64,000 nucleotides of DNA from Nocardioides zeae (GTDB taxonomy: Bacteria > Actinomycetota > Actinomycetes > Propionibacteriales > Nocardioidaceae), in the NCBI RefSeq assembly GCF_030818655.1, contig NZ_JAUTAN010000001.1, forward strand, positions 248,001 through 312,000, given 5' to 3'. The notes under the pieces were generated by a model, which was not told the origin of the DNA, made no database searches, and saw nothing but the letters and a program-made list of their open reading frames with translations. Position numbers and translations under genes: made by a program. This document shows positions 55,950 to 64,000 of this stretch, piece after piece (position 1 is the first letter of the stretch; every line of letters starts with the position of its first letter).

Positions 55950-56641
55950 GGCGTGGCCCCCGAGGCCGCAGCCGCGACGGGTCGCGACGCGGTCCAGACG
56001 CAGCCGCGGTCGTCGCCGCTGGCGGTCAGCTGGAACGCCGCGTCGAGACCCTTGTGGGTGATCATGGCCTCGGTGGCGGGCACGCAGTACTCGCACGGGG
56101 CCTGCAGCGTGATCGGCACGCCTCGTGCGCGGGCCCGCTCGCGGTAGTCCCAGATCGCGCAGTGGTGGATCTCGAGCGTCGCGTGCTCGGGCCCCTCGGC
56201 CACCCACGCGAACGTCGAGTCGTAGAGCGACGCCTGCGCGCAGAGCCGCTGGAGCGGCACGGCCGCGTCGTGCTTGGGGCGGTCGTCGACCGAGGCGTAG
56301 ATCGCGGAGTTGGACCGCGCCCACTCGGCGAGGTGGGCGAGCCCGAAGTGCCGCACCACGAACCTCTCCATCAGGGCCTGCCCGCGGAAGAACACCGCTT
56401 TCCACTCCTGCTCCTCCTGCGTGGTCGGCAGGTCCGCGAAGATCTGCTCCTTGACCTGCACGAGGGCGTGGAGGTTGGCGCCCGAGCGCAGCTCCGCCAC
56501 GAAGCGGGTCAGGCCCGCCTCCGCCTCGAAGAGGCGACGGCGCCACAGGGCCGCACGTTCGTGACCCAGCCGGTCCTCCTCCCGACCGCCGGCGGTGCCG
56601 GAGCCGTGTCCGTTCCGATCGTTCGTCGTCTCATGCGCCAC
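55946..56641 (-). CDS. Putative L-2-amino-thiazoline-4-carboxylate hydrolase-family protein
   Basis: 231 residues, soluble. C-terminal Cys pattern IHHCAIWDYRERARARGVP, APCEYC and DRGCVW (C161, C183, C186, C214) resembles the ATC hydrolase family (PF14196), which opens L-ATC to N-carbamoylcysteine. That assignment is from memory of the pattern and is tentative. GTG 56641 has AGGAGG 7 nt upstream; it overlaps the LLM stop by 11 nt. Placed between the monooxygenase and the acyl-activating enzyme. Confidence 0.6.
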   Translation of the reverse strand: MAHETTNDRNGHGSGTAGGREEDRLGHERAALWRRRLFEAEAGLTRFVAELRSGANLHALVQVKEQIFADLPTTQEEQEWKAVFFRGQALMERFVVRHFGLAHLAEWARSNSAIYASVDDRPKHDAAVPLQRLCAQASLYDSTFAWVAEGPEHATLEIHHCAIWDYRERARARGVPITLQAPCEYCVPATEAMITHKGLDAAFQLTASGDDRGCVWTASRPVAAAASGATP

Positions 56642-57938
56642 GAGATCCTCCTGAGATGAGCTGGGGTGGAGAAGTGGTGAGGGTCTTCAGGGTCGGCACG
56701 ACCTCCTCGGTGAGCAGGTCGAACCGATTGCCGAGGATGAGCTGGAAGCCGTCGACTGCGCCGCCGGTGATCCACTCCGTGAGCTCGTCCAGGACCTCCT
56801 CGACCGTCCCGACGAACTGGGCGTGCTCGCCCCAGGCGGCCGACCGCACGGCGAGGTCGCCGAGGTCGGCGGCGGGCTCGGTGCCGTGGACGAGGTCCCA
56901 CACGGGCAGGTACGCCGAGCCCAGCGTCGCCAGGGTCTCCGCGGGCGTCGGCGGCACCAGGTCGAGCGGGACGGGGGCACGTGGTCGCAGGTCCGTCAGG
57001 TCGAGCCGGGGGTGGCGCTGCGCGAACGCCAGCACCGCGGCCGCTCGGTCGACCGTCCCGCCGGTCCGCGCGCGGCGGAGCCGGGCGGCCTCACGGCGGT
57101 CGTCGACGAGGTGCAGGAAGGCGCCGGGCAGGAGCCGGACGGCGTCTGGCGGTCGTCCGGCGGCGCGCGCCTCGTCCTGGAGCACCGTGCGCAGCAGATG
57201 GGCGGCCCGGCGCGTCGGCGTGCCGGCGAAGACCCCGTCGGCGGTCCGTGCGGCCAGCGCCAGCCCGGCCAGCGACGTGGTGGCCTGCAGCGTGAAGGGG
57301 AAGGCGGCCGAGAACGGCGCCATGTCGATGGGGCCCTCGTGGGCATAGAACTCGCCCTGGTGCCCGACGTCCTCGATCAGCTCGGTCGCGACGAACGTGC
57401 CGCTCGCAGCGTCGGCGACGAGCGCCTCGGGCGGCCAGCTGCGCCAGAGCTTGCGGGCCAGCGTCACGAACTCCTCGGTCTGCGCGTGCCGGTCGCCGCG
57501 GCGGTCCGTGCGGGTGACGCCGAGCCCGGTGCCGGAGCGGAAGGACGAGACCACGTTGACCCACGCCCGGCCGCGTGCGATCCGGTCGAGGCTCGCGAGG
57601 TTGCGCGCGAAGGTGAACGGGTGGGTGTGCAGCGTCGAGACCGTCGGCATCACGGCGATCGCGTCCGTGGCGCTGGCGACGAGGGCGGCGAGCTGGAACG
57701 GCTCGAACGCGTTGACCGGCGGCCCGCTGCGGATGCTGGCCCGCTGCACGCCCGAGAAGTCGGCCTGGAAGAAGACGTCGACCCCGGCCGCCTCGGCCTG
57801 CCGAGCCTCGCGGACGAAGGTGGACACCTCGAAGGGGGAGGTGTCGCGACCGGCGGGAGTGCGCCAGTCGCGGCTGGAGCTCAGGTAGGCGGCGTTGAGC
57901 AGCACCAGGGGAGGTGACGCGGCCGCGGTGGAGGTCAT
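56631..57938 (-). CDS. Luciferase-like monooxygenase, NtaA/DszA-type FMN-dependent
   Basis: 435 residues. LLM TIM-barrel with DVFFQADFSGVQ, LHTHPFTFARNLASLDRIARGRAWVNVVSS (read in part), and a C-terminal PLDLVPPTPAETL and WGEHAQFVGTVEEVLDEL. Resembles the nitrilotriacetate/dibenzothiophene-sulfone monooxygenase group that uses reduced FMN from a partner. It would oxygenate the imported or transaminated compound. No flavin reductase gene is seen in the operon. Confidence 0.82.
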   Translation of the reverse strand: MTSTAAASPPLVLLNAAYLSSSRDWRTPAGRDTSPFEVSTFVREARQAEAAGVDVFFQADFSGVQRASIRSGPPVNAFEPFQLAALVASATDAIAVMPTVSTLHTHPFTFARNLASLDRIARGRAWVNVVSSFRSGTGLGVTRTDRRGDRHAQTEEFVTLARKLWRSWPPEALVADAASGTFVATELIEDVGHQGEFYAHEGPIDMAPFSAAFPFTLQATTSLAGLALAARTADGVFAGTPTRRAAHLLRTVLQDEARAAGRPPDAVRLLPGAFLHLVDDRREAARLRRARTGGTVDRAAAVLAFAQRHPRLDLTDLRPRAPVPLDLVPPTPAETLATLGSAYLPVWDLVHGTEPAADLGDLAVRSAAWGEHAQFVGTVEEVLDELTEWITGGAVDGFQLILGNRFDLLTEEVVPTLKTLTTSPPQLISGGSRGA

Positions 57939-57945
57939 CGCCGTC

Positions 57946-59532
57946 TCACTTCCTCTCCACCGCGTAGAACAGCGGCTCCCACGAGTTCACCGGGAAGGTG
58001 GGTCCGGTGAGGTCGGACGCGGTGAGCAGCACCTGAGAGGAGTCGAAGAGCGGGATGCCGTACCCCTCTGTCAGGACGAGGTCGACGGCCTCGTCGACCA
58101 GCGCCCGCCGCGCCCCGGGGTCGACGGTGCGGCTCTGCTCGGCGAGCAGCGCGTCGATCTCGTCGCTGCCGGTCTGCTCGCCCCACACCGTGAGGTCGCT
58201 GGAGTAGAAGGCGGCGATGCCGTCGGCGTCCCCGCGGGAGGCGCCCTGGTAGACGGTGAGCTGCCACTCGTCGGTGCCCTGGAGGTCTGACAGCTCGGCG
58301 TCGGCGACGGGACGGAGCTCCAGGTCGATCCCGACGTCGGCCAGGCGGGAGCGGAGGTACTCCCAGCCGGCATCCTCGGAGCCGATCTCCTGCGCGACGT
58401 ACGTCAACGCCACCTGCAGCCGCTGCCCGTCGCGCTCGCGGATGCCGTCGGCCCCCTCGACCCAGCCGGCGTCCTCGAGCAGCGAGCGGCTCAGGTCGGG
58501 GTCGAACGTCAACAGGTCGCTGCGGTCGCGGTAGAAGGGGTGGGCCCTGCTGACGACGTCCGTGGCGGGCTCGACCCCGTCGCCGTAGAAGGTGGAGGTC
58601 AGCTCGGCGCGGTCGATGCCGTGCTGGAGCGCGCCGCGTACCGCCGGATCGGCGAGGACGGGGTCGGTGGCGTTGACGACGAACGTGTTGACGACGCTGC
58701 GGTCGGGCGCGAGCAGCGACTGCACGCTGTCGACACCGTCGGCCTGGGCCAGGCCGCTCTCGGTGATGGAGTAGGCGATGTCGTAGTCGCCCGCGACGAC
58801 GCCCGCGGCTCGCACGCTCTCCTCGGGCACGATGTGGATCGTCAGCGTCTGCGCGTTCGCGTCCCCCTCGTGCCCGTAGGCCGCCGGCGCCCAGTCGTAG
58901 TCCTCGCGCGCCGTGTAGACGACACGCTCGTCCTGGACCTTCTCGGTGAGCACGTAGGGGCCCGTCCCGATCGTGCCGTCGGTGCACCGCTCCTCGGGTG
59001 ACTTCTCCAGCGACTCGCTCGCGACGATGCCGAACTGCCCCTCGGCGTTGGCCTGGAGGAATCCGGCGTTGGGCTGGCTGAAGGTGACGCGGACGACCTG
59101 GTCGTCGACGGCCTCGGCACCCTCGAAGCTGCGGAGGTAGGCACCCGGGGTGACCGAGACGCCCTGCTCGGCGAAGTCCCACAGCTTCTCGAAGTTGGCG
59201 GCGACGACCGCCGCGGTGAGCTCTTCGCCGTTGCTGAACGTGACGTCGTCACGCAGGGTGAACTCGTAGCTGCGCGCGTCGTCGGACACCTCCCAGCTCG
59301 TGGCCAGGAACGGCTGGATCTCGCCCGTCGCCGGGTCCTGGCTGACCAGCGTGTCGAGCACCTGCCGGCTGAAGAGGGCGAACGGGTTGGACTGCGCGTA
59401 GTCGAAGCACGTCGGGTACCAGCCATAGGCGACGTGCAGCTCGTCCTCGGCAGAGGCAGCCGACTGCGTGCACCCGGTCAGCAGGAGCGCTCCCGAGGAG
59501 AGAGCGACGAGTGTACGGCGGGGCGTGGGCAT
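57946..59532 (-). CDS. ABC transporter substrate-binding lipoprotein (peptide/nickel/opine family 5)
   Basis: 528 residues. Lipobox LLLTGC (Cys21). Family 5 pattern: VLDTLVSQDPATGEIQPFLATSWEVSDDARSYEFTLRDDVTFSNGEE (read in part), FRD-like 'FYGDGVEPATDVVSRAHPFY'. No His-rich nickel loop seen, so peptide, opine or amino-acid derivative is more likely. 12 nt after the ATPase stop, AGGAG present. Confidence 0.9.
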   Translation of the reverse strand: MPTPRRTLVALSSGALLLTGCTQSAASAEDELHVAYGWYPTCFDYAQSNPFALFSRQVLDTLVSQDPATGEIQPFLATSWEVSDDARSYEFTLRDDVTFSNGEELTAAVVAANFEKLWDFAEQGVSVTPGAYLRSFEGAEAVDDQVVRVTFSQPNAGFLQANAEGQFGIVASESLEKSPEERCTDGTIGTGPYVLTEKVQDERVVYTAREDYDWAPAAYGHEGDANAQTLTIHIVPEESVRAAGVVAGDYDIAYSITESGLAQADGVDSVQSLLAPDRSVVNTFVVNATDPVLADPAVRGALQHGIDRAELTSTFYGDGVEPATDVVSRAHPFYRDRSDLLTFDPDLSRSLLEDAGWVEGADGIRERDGQRLQVALTYVAQEIGSEDAGWEYLRSRLADVGIDLELRPVADAELSDLQGTDEWQLTVYQGASRGDADGIAAFYSSDLTVWGEQTGSDEIDALLAEQSRTVDPGARRALVDEAVDLVLTEGYGIPLFDSSQVLLTASDLTGPTFPVNSWEPLFYAVERK

Positions 59533-59544
59533 GGGCGGGCTCCT

Positions 59545-61170
59545 TCAGGGACGGTTCGGGACGGGCAGAGGACGAGGGGTCGCCCCGGCGGCCGGGAGCC
59601 GGGGGACGCTGGCCACGAGCGCGGCGGTGCGGGGGTGGCGAGGGTGGGCCAGGAGCTCGGCGGGTCGCCCGCGCTCGACGATCCGGCCCGCGTCGAGCAC
59701 GAGCACCTCGTGGGCCGACGACCGCACCATCGCCAGGTCGTGGGAGACGAGCAGGTAGGCCACGCCCAGGTCCCGCTGCAGCTCGGCCAGCAACCGCAGG
59801 ACCGTGCCGCGGCTGGCCGCGTCGAGGGCGGACACGGGCTCGTCCAGCACGAGCAGCTCCGGTTCCAGTGTCAGCGCGCGGGCGAGGGCGACCCGCTGGA
59901 GCTGGCCGCCGGAGAGCTCGGTGGGCCGTCGACGCAGGAGGGCGGCGTCGAGACCGACCCGCTCCAGCAGAGCGCCGGTGCGACGGCGGACCTCGGCGCG
60001 ATCGTGGGTGCGCTGGGCCATCAGCGGCTCGGCGAGCACCTGGTCGATGCGCAGCCGCGGGTCGAGGCTGCGGGCAGGGTTCTGACCGAGCAGCTGGACC
60101 TTCCGGGCCACCTCCCGCGTCGCAGGTGCGCCCGTGAGGCGCAGGCCACCGACCTCGACCCGGCCGGCGTCGGGCCGGACGAGACCCGCGACGATGCGCA
60201 GCAAGGTGGTCTTGCCGGCACCGGACTCGCCGACGACGGCGACGGCGGTGCCGCGCCGTACCTCGAGCGAGACGTCGTCGAGCACGACGCGCTCGCCGCT
60301 GCGCCCGCCGTACGTCGCCCGCAGTCCCGTCGCCGCCAGCACCACCGGGGCGCCGGCCGGCACCGGTACCGGCGCGACCTCGTCGCGTGCGGCCCGCACC
60401 AGGGTGCTCGTGTAGGCGTGGCTCGGCGCGCCGATGACGGCGCGCGCCGGGCCGTGCTCCACGACCCGGCCCCGCTGGAGCACCACGACCTGGTCGGCCC
60501 GCTCGTGCGCCACCGCGACGTCGTGGGTCACCATCGCGAGCGTCAGACCCCGCTCGTCCTGCAGCCGGGCCAGCAGATCGAGCAGCGTGCGTTGCACGGT
60601 CGCGTCGAGGTTGGAGGTCGGCTCGTCGGCGAGGAGGATCCGCGGCTCGGGCACGAGGGCGAGCGCGATCAGCACCCGCTGCAGCTGCCCGCCCGAGAGC
60701 TCGTGCGGAAGCTGCACCAGACGTCGGCCGGGCTCGGAGATCCCCACCTGCTCCAACGCGGCGACGGTGAGCTCCGCGCTCTCGGTGCGTGACCGCACCC
60801 CGTGGAAGTGTCGGTGCAGCTCGCGGAAGTGGGCGCCGATACGGCGCAGCGGGTCGAGCGCGCGCGTCGGGTCCTGCGGCACGACGCCCACGAGGCGACC
60901 GCGCAGGTCGTCGGGTCGCGCCGACACCTCGTCGCCCGCCGCGTTCCGCAGCGTCAGCGCACCGACGTGCACGCGGGCCCCGGGCGGGGTGAGCCCGACG
61001 AGGGCGCGCAACAGCGTGGTCTTGCCTGAGCCCGACTCGCCGACGACGGCCGTCGTGGCCCCCTCGGCGAGGTCGAGGTCGACACTGTCGAGGGCGCGGC
61101 CGTGCCCGGCGTAGGCGACCGTCAGGTCGCGCACCGACAACGCCGCGGTGCTGGGCGTCGGGCCCGTCAC
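59545..61170 (-). CDS. Fused double ATPase of the peptide/opine importer (DppD-DppF type)
   Basis: 541 residues with both ATPase domains in one chain: Walker [14 protein letters not shown] and [13 protein letters not shown], two LSGGQLQR signatures, [12 protein letters not shown] and [12 protein letters not shown]alker B, and [11 protein letters not shown] / [11 protein letters not shown]. In most peptide transporters these are two genes. GTG 61170 overlaps the permease stop. Confidence 0.93.
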   Translation of the reverse strand: MTGPTPSTAALSVRDLTVAYAGHGRALDSVDLDLAEGATTAVVGESGSGKTTLLRALVGLTPPGARVHVGALTLRNAAGDEVSARPDDLRGRLVGVVPQDPTRALDPLRRIGAHFRELHRHFHGVRSRTESAELTVAALEQVGISEPGRRLVQLPHELSGGQLQRVLIALALVPEPRILLADEPTSNLDATVQRTLLDLLARLQDERGLTLAMVTHDVAVAHERADQVVVLQRGRVVEHGPARAVIGAPSHAYTSTLVRAARDEVAPVPVPAGAPVVLAATGLRATYGGRSGERVVLDDVSLEVRRGTAVAVVGESGAGKTTLLRIVAGLVRPDAGRVEVGGLRLTGAPATREVARKVQLLGQNPARSLDPRLRIDQVLAEPLMAQRTHDRAEVRRRTGALLERVGLDAALLRRRPTELSGGQLQRVALARALTLEPELLVLDEPVSALDAASRGTVLRLLAELQRDLGVAYLLVSHDLAMVRSSAHEVLVLDAGRIVERGRPAELLAHPRHPRTAALVASVPRLPAAGATPRPLPVPNRP

Positions 61171-61970
61171 GGCGCCCACTCCGGGGTGCGGTCGGTGAGC
61201 CACCGGCCGACGCGGTGCAGGGAGAGCACGAGGACGACGAGCACGATGCCGGGCAGCGCGGTCAGCCACCAAGCGGTGACGAAGTAGCGGCGGCCCTCCG
61301 CCACGAGGGTGCCCCACTCGGGGTGGGGCGGCGTCGCGCCGTACCCCAGGAAGCCGAGCACGGAGACCGTCAGCAGGATCGCGGCGAGCTCGACAGCGGC
61401 GAGCGCGACCAGTGGGCGCACGGTGTGCGGCAGCACGTGCCGTGCGAGCACGACCCGACCGGGCACACCGAAGGCACGTGCCGCCTCCGTGAACGGCTGG
61501 GTGTCCACGCGCAGCACCTCCGCGCGGGTCAGCCGCGCGAACGCCGGGACCGAGGCGAGGCCGACCGCGAGCGCGAGGGCGAGCGTTCCGCTGCCGAGCG
61601 CGAAGACGATGAGCAGGGAGACGAGGAGCGCGGGCAGCGCCAGCAGCGCGTCGACGCCGAGCATGAGCACCCGGTCGGTGCGGCCGCGGACGTAGCCGGC
61701 CACGCCGCCGACGGCCAGGGCCAGCGTCGTGGCGACGGCGAGGGCGAGCAGGCTGGTGCCCAGCGTGGTGCGAGTGCCGTGCACCACCCGGGCGAGGAGG
61801 TCGCGGCCGAGCTCGTCGGTGCCGAAGGGGTGGCTGGCACTCGGCGCCTGGAGACGCTGGGCGATGTCCTCGGCGTAGGGACCTTCGGGTGCGAACAGCT
61901 GGGGCGCCAGCGCGAACGCCGCGAGGAGCACCAGCACGGCACCGGCCGCCCAGGGCAGACGGGTGCTCAT
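61167..61970 (-). CDS. ABC importer permease (DppC type)
   Basis: 267 residues. The extracellular/membrane pattern HPFGTDELGRDLLARVVHGTRTTLG (read in part) is the DppC signature, and RVVLARHVLPHTVRPLVAL carries the EAA-like cytoplasmic loop. About five to six helices. ATG 61970 overlaps the previous permease stop (ATGA). Confidence 0.92.
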   Translation of the reverse strand: MSTRLPWAAGAVLVLLAAFALAPQLFAPEGPYAEDIAQRLQAPSASHPFGTDELGRDLLARVVHGTRTTLGTSLLALAVATTLALAVGGVAGYVRGRTDRVLMLGVDALLALPALLVSLLIVFALGSGTLALALAVGLASVPAFARLTRAEVLRVDTQPFTEAARAFGVPGRVVLARHVLPHTVRPLVALAAVELAAILLTVSVLGFLGYGATPPHPEWGTLVAEGRRYFVTAWWLTALPGIVLVVLVLSLHRVGRWLTDRTPEWAP

Positions 61971-62974
61971 CGGCTCTCCCTTCGGCCGAGCCGCGGGTCG
62001 AGCAGCGGGTAGAGGAGGTCGACCGCGAGGTTGGCGAGCCCGAAGACGACTGCGCCGAGGACGGCGAGCGCGAGCACGACCGGCGCGTCCTGGCTCTCGA
62101 CGGCCCCGACCAGCAGGCGGCCGAGGCCGGCGCGGGCGAAGACCGTCTCGGTCACGACCGTGCCGACGAGCACGCCGCCGACGGTGAGACCGAGCAGCGT
62201 CACGAACGGCAGGAGCGAGCCGCGCACGACGTGGGCCCAGAAGACCGAGCGGCGCGGCAGGCCCCGCGCCTGGAGCAGGAGCACGAAGTCGCTGCGCCAG
62301 GTGGCGTCGAGGGTGCGGACGAGCACGATGGCCAGGGGCGCGGAGACCGGTACGGCGAGGGCGAGCGCCGGCAGCACGAGCGCGGCCGGGCCGGTGCCCC
62401 GGGTCGCCGGGAACCAGCCGAGCGAGTAGGCGAAGACCTGCATGAGCAGCAGGGCCAGCCAGAAGGCGGGGATGCCGGCCGCGATCGCCGGCACGTCGTG
62501 CAGGAGGCGGTGCACCCACCCGTCGGGGCGGTAGCTCGTGACGAGGGCGAGCGTGACGGCGATGAGCGTGGCGAGCGCGAATCCTGCAGCGGCGAGCTCG
62601 AGGGTGGCCGGCGCCGCTGCGGCGAGCAGTGCGGTCACGGGCTGGCCGTGCTCGAACGACGTGCCCAGGTCGCCGACGACGAACGCGCCGAGCGTGGCGC
62701 CGTAGCGCTCGAGCAGCGACCGGTCCGTGCCGTAGGCCTCCCGGAGCGCCGCGAGCTGGTCGGGCGCGAGGCCGCCCGCCCCTCCCGAGCGCCGCTCGAC
62801 CATGAGGGCCACCGGGTCGCTGGGCAAGGCGTAGACCAGCACGAATGTCGCGGTGTAGACGACCCAGAGGAGCAGCACGAGGTACCCGAGCCGGCGCACG
62901 GCCCGTGCTGCCCCCGTCCTGCCTCTGCCTCGTCGGCGCCGGACGGTGGCGCCGAGCTCTACAGCCGTCGCCAC
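61967..62974 (-). CDS. ABC importer permease (DppB type)
   Basis: 335 residues. A basic N-terminal tail, first helix YLVLLLWVVYTATFVLVYALP, and ending GLGRLLVGAVESQDAPVVLALAVLGAVVFGLANLAVDLLYPLLDPRLG (read in part), the DppB signature. GTG 62974 gives an overlap of 16 nt with the aminotransferase gene; a later GTG is possible. Confidence 0.9.
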   Translation of the reverse strand: MATAVELGATVRRRRGRGRTGAARAVRRLGYLVLLLWVVYTATFVLVYALPSDPVALMVERRSGGAGGLAPDQLAALREAYGTDRSLLERYGATLGAFVVGDLGTSFEHGQPVTALLAAAAPATLELAAAGFALATLIAVTLALVTSYRPDGWVHRLLHDVPAIAAGIPAFWLALLLMQVFAYSLGWFPATRGTGPAALVLPALALAVPVSAPLAIVLVRTLDATWRSDFVLLLQARGLPRRSVFWAHVVRGSLLPFVTLLGLTVGGVLVGTVVTETVFARAGLGRLLVGAVESQDAPVVLALAVLGAVVFGLANLAVDLLYPLLDPRLGRRESR

Positions 62975-64000
62975 GACTCGTCCAGGACGTCGGCGACGGT
63001 GGTGGCGAGCAGGTCGATCTCGGCCTCGCCGATCGTGAGCGGCGGGGCCAGCAGGATCGCCGGCAGGCTGCGCTCGTCGATCCGGGCGTAGAGCCCGCGC
63101 TCGGCCAGGCCGGGCAGCAGCAGCTCGTCGACGAGGCGCCGCTGGGTCGCCGGCTCGAAGGGCGTGGGCCGACCGGCCTCGGCGCTCAGCACCACTGCCT
63201 GGAAGAAGCCCGCGCCCCGCACGGTGCCGAGGAGCGGCGAGTCGGCCGCGGCGGCACCCAGCCGCGCCGCGAAGGTGTCCTCGTGCGTCCGGACGTGGGC
63301 GTTGAGCCCCTCCTCCTCGAAGACCGCGATGTTCTCGAGCGCGACGGCGGCGGCCAGCGGGTGACCGGCGAACGTCAGGCCGTGGAGGAAGGTGTGCCGG
63401 CCCGAGGCGAACGGCTCGAACAGCCGGTCGCTCGCCAGCACCAGCCCCGCCGGCACGTAGCCCGAGGTCAGGCCCTTGGCCCCGGTGATGATGTCCGGCA
63501 CGACGCCGTAGCGCTCGATCGCGAAGAACTCCCCGAGCCGGCCGAACGCCGTGATGACCTCGTCGGCGACGAGCAGCACGCCGTAGCGATCGGCGATCTC
63601 GCGCACCCGCTGGAAGTAACCGGGCGGCGGCGGGATCGCCGCGCCGGAGTTCTGCAACGGCTCGAGGAAGATGGCGGCCACGGTCTCGGGGCCCTCGAGC
63701 TCGATCGCCTCGGCGATCCGGTCGGCCGACCAGCGTCCGAAGGCTTCCTCGTCACCGTCGAAGTCGGGTGCAGCGCGGAACCAGTCGGTCGTGGGCACCC
63801 GGGACGTGCTGGGCACGAGGGGCTCGAAAGGCGCCTTGACCGCAGGGATGGAGGTGATCGACAGCGCACCCTGCGTGGTGCCGTGGTAGGCCAGTGCGCG
63901 ACTGACCACCTTGTGCCGCGTCGGCTGGCCGACGGCCTTGAAGTACTGCTTCGCCAGCTTCCACGCCGTCTCGACGGCCTCGCTGCCGCTGTTGGTGAAG
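62959..64000 (-). CDS. Class III PLP aminotransferase (N-terminus beyond window)
   Basis: At least 347 residues, open to the edge as FTNSGSEAVETAWKLAKQYF. PLP motifs: LLVADEVITAFGRLG (Asp), TGAKGLTSGYVPAG (PLP Lys), and FLHGLTFAGHPLAAAVALEN. Closest in pattern to omega-amino-acid:pyruvate transaminases (beta-alanine, putrescine, taurine). First visible gene of the minus-strand operon; the start and promoter lie beyond 64000. Confidence 0.93.
   Translation of the reverse strand, partial: FTNSGSEAVETAWKLAKQYFKAVGQPTRHKVVSRALAYHGTTQGALSITSIPAVKAPFEPLVPSTSRVPTTDWFRAAPDFDGDEEAFGRWSADRIAEAIELEGPETVAAIFLEPLQNSGAAIPPPPGYFQRVREIADRYGVLLVADEVITAFGRLGEFFAIERYGVVPDIITGAKGLTSGYVPAGLVLASDRLFEPFASGRHTFLHGLTFAGHPLAAAVALENIAVFEEEGLNAHVRTHEDTFAARLGAAAADSPLLGTVRGAGFFQAVVLSAEAGRPTPFEPATQRRLVDELLLPGLAERGLYARIDERSLPAILLAPPLTIGEAEIDLLATTVADVLDESWRRL

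Noticed and set aside
52139..59532. A true luminescence operon
   Set aside because: No LuxB, LuxD or flavin reductase, and the monooxygenase belongs to the NtaA/DszA group rather than LuxA.

Overview
High-GC actinobacterial chromosome segment, most likely from Nocardioides or a close relative in the Nocardioidaceae. The lineage call is inference from gene content: the mec-cysO-cysM sulfur-relay cluster next to murI, Orn-type oligoribonuclease, DUF3152, DUF3618, a DUF222-HNH protein, PDGLE/CbiMQO nickel uptake, a MASE1 histidine kinase, and many starts preceded only by a TANNNT -10 hexamer (leaderless mRNAs). No rRNA, CRISPR array, transposase or prophage was seen. Four tRNA genes are present: Leu(UAG), His(GUG), Lys(CUU) and Arg(UCU).

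Layout. 1-2.6 kb (minus): three-gene flavin module (membrane NqrB/RnfD-like protein fused to an FAD reductase domain, ApbE flavin transferase, FMN-binding lipoprotein). 2.7-7.7 kb (plus): mec, cysO, a NYN-domain protein, cysM, a DUF3152 protein, murI and a metallo-beta-lactamase-fold hydrolase homologous to mycobacterial Rv1339. In mycobacteria rph and rdgB follow directly; here they appear only at 15.3 kb, after an insertion carrying repeats, a PD-(D/E)XK-like gene, a NarL-type two-component system, an ABC exporter, an SGNH hydrolase and map. 15.3-17.5 kb: rph, rdgB, an acyltransferase and tRNA-Leu. 17.5-20.7 kb: bcp, divergent from a nickel ECF transporter (cbiM, PDGLE/cbiN, cbiQ, cbiO) with a Nur box between them. 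20.7-25 kb: DUF3618, a GroES-like protein, a Wzz/BY-kinase, a LMW tyrosine phosphatase and two PqqD-like proteins around an HprK-like ATPase. 25-33 kb: redox enzymes, YbaK, a DsbA-like protein, orn, a large sensor kinase and an FAD oxidoreductase. 33-39.4 kb: small membrane and secreted proteins and the DUF222-HNH gene under a LexA box. 39.4-52 kb: SDR, aminopeptidase P, PrsW protease, two dynamin-like GTPases, ssb, ettA, MarR and a double-hotdog thioesterase.

The most interesting segment is 52.1-64.0 kb: a minus-strand, overlapping ten-gene operon running off the right edge. It encodes a class III aminotransferase, a complete peptide/opine-type ABC importer, a luciferase-family monooxygenase, a putative L-2-amino-thiazoline-4-carboxylate hydrolase relative, a LuxE/PaaK-like acyl-activating enzyme, a LuxC-like acyl reductase with a candidate catalytic Cys, and an MFS exporter. 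It looks like an import, transamination, oxygenation and carboxylate-reduction pathway built from Lux-type parts, without the light reaction; the substrate is unknown.

Four genes (apbE, the MBL hydrolase, an LLM oxidoreductase and an SDR) are each broken by one surplus C in a C-run. The uniformity suggests sequencing or assembly error rather than decay. Intergenic regions hold several short palindromic repeat families, including a 58-bp element present four times.
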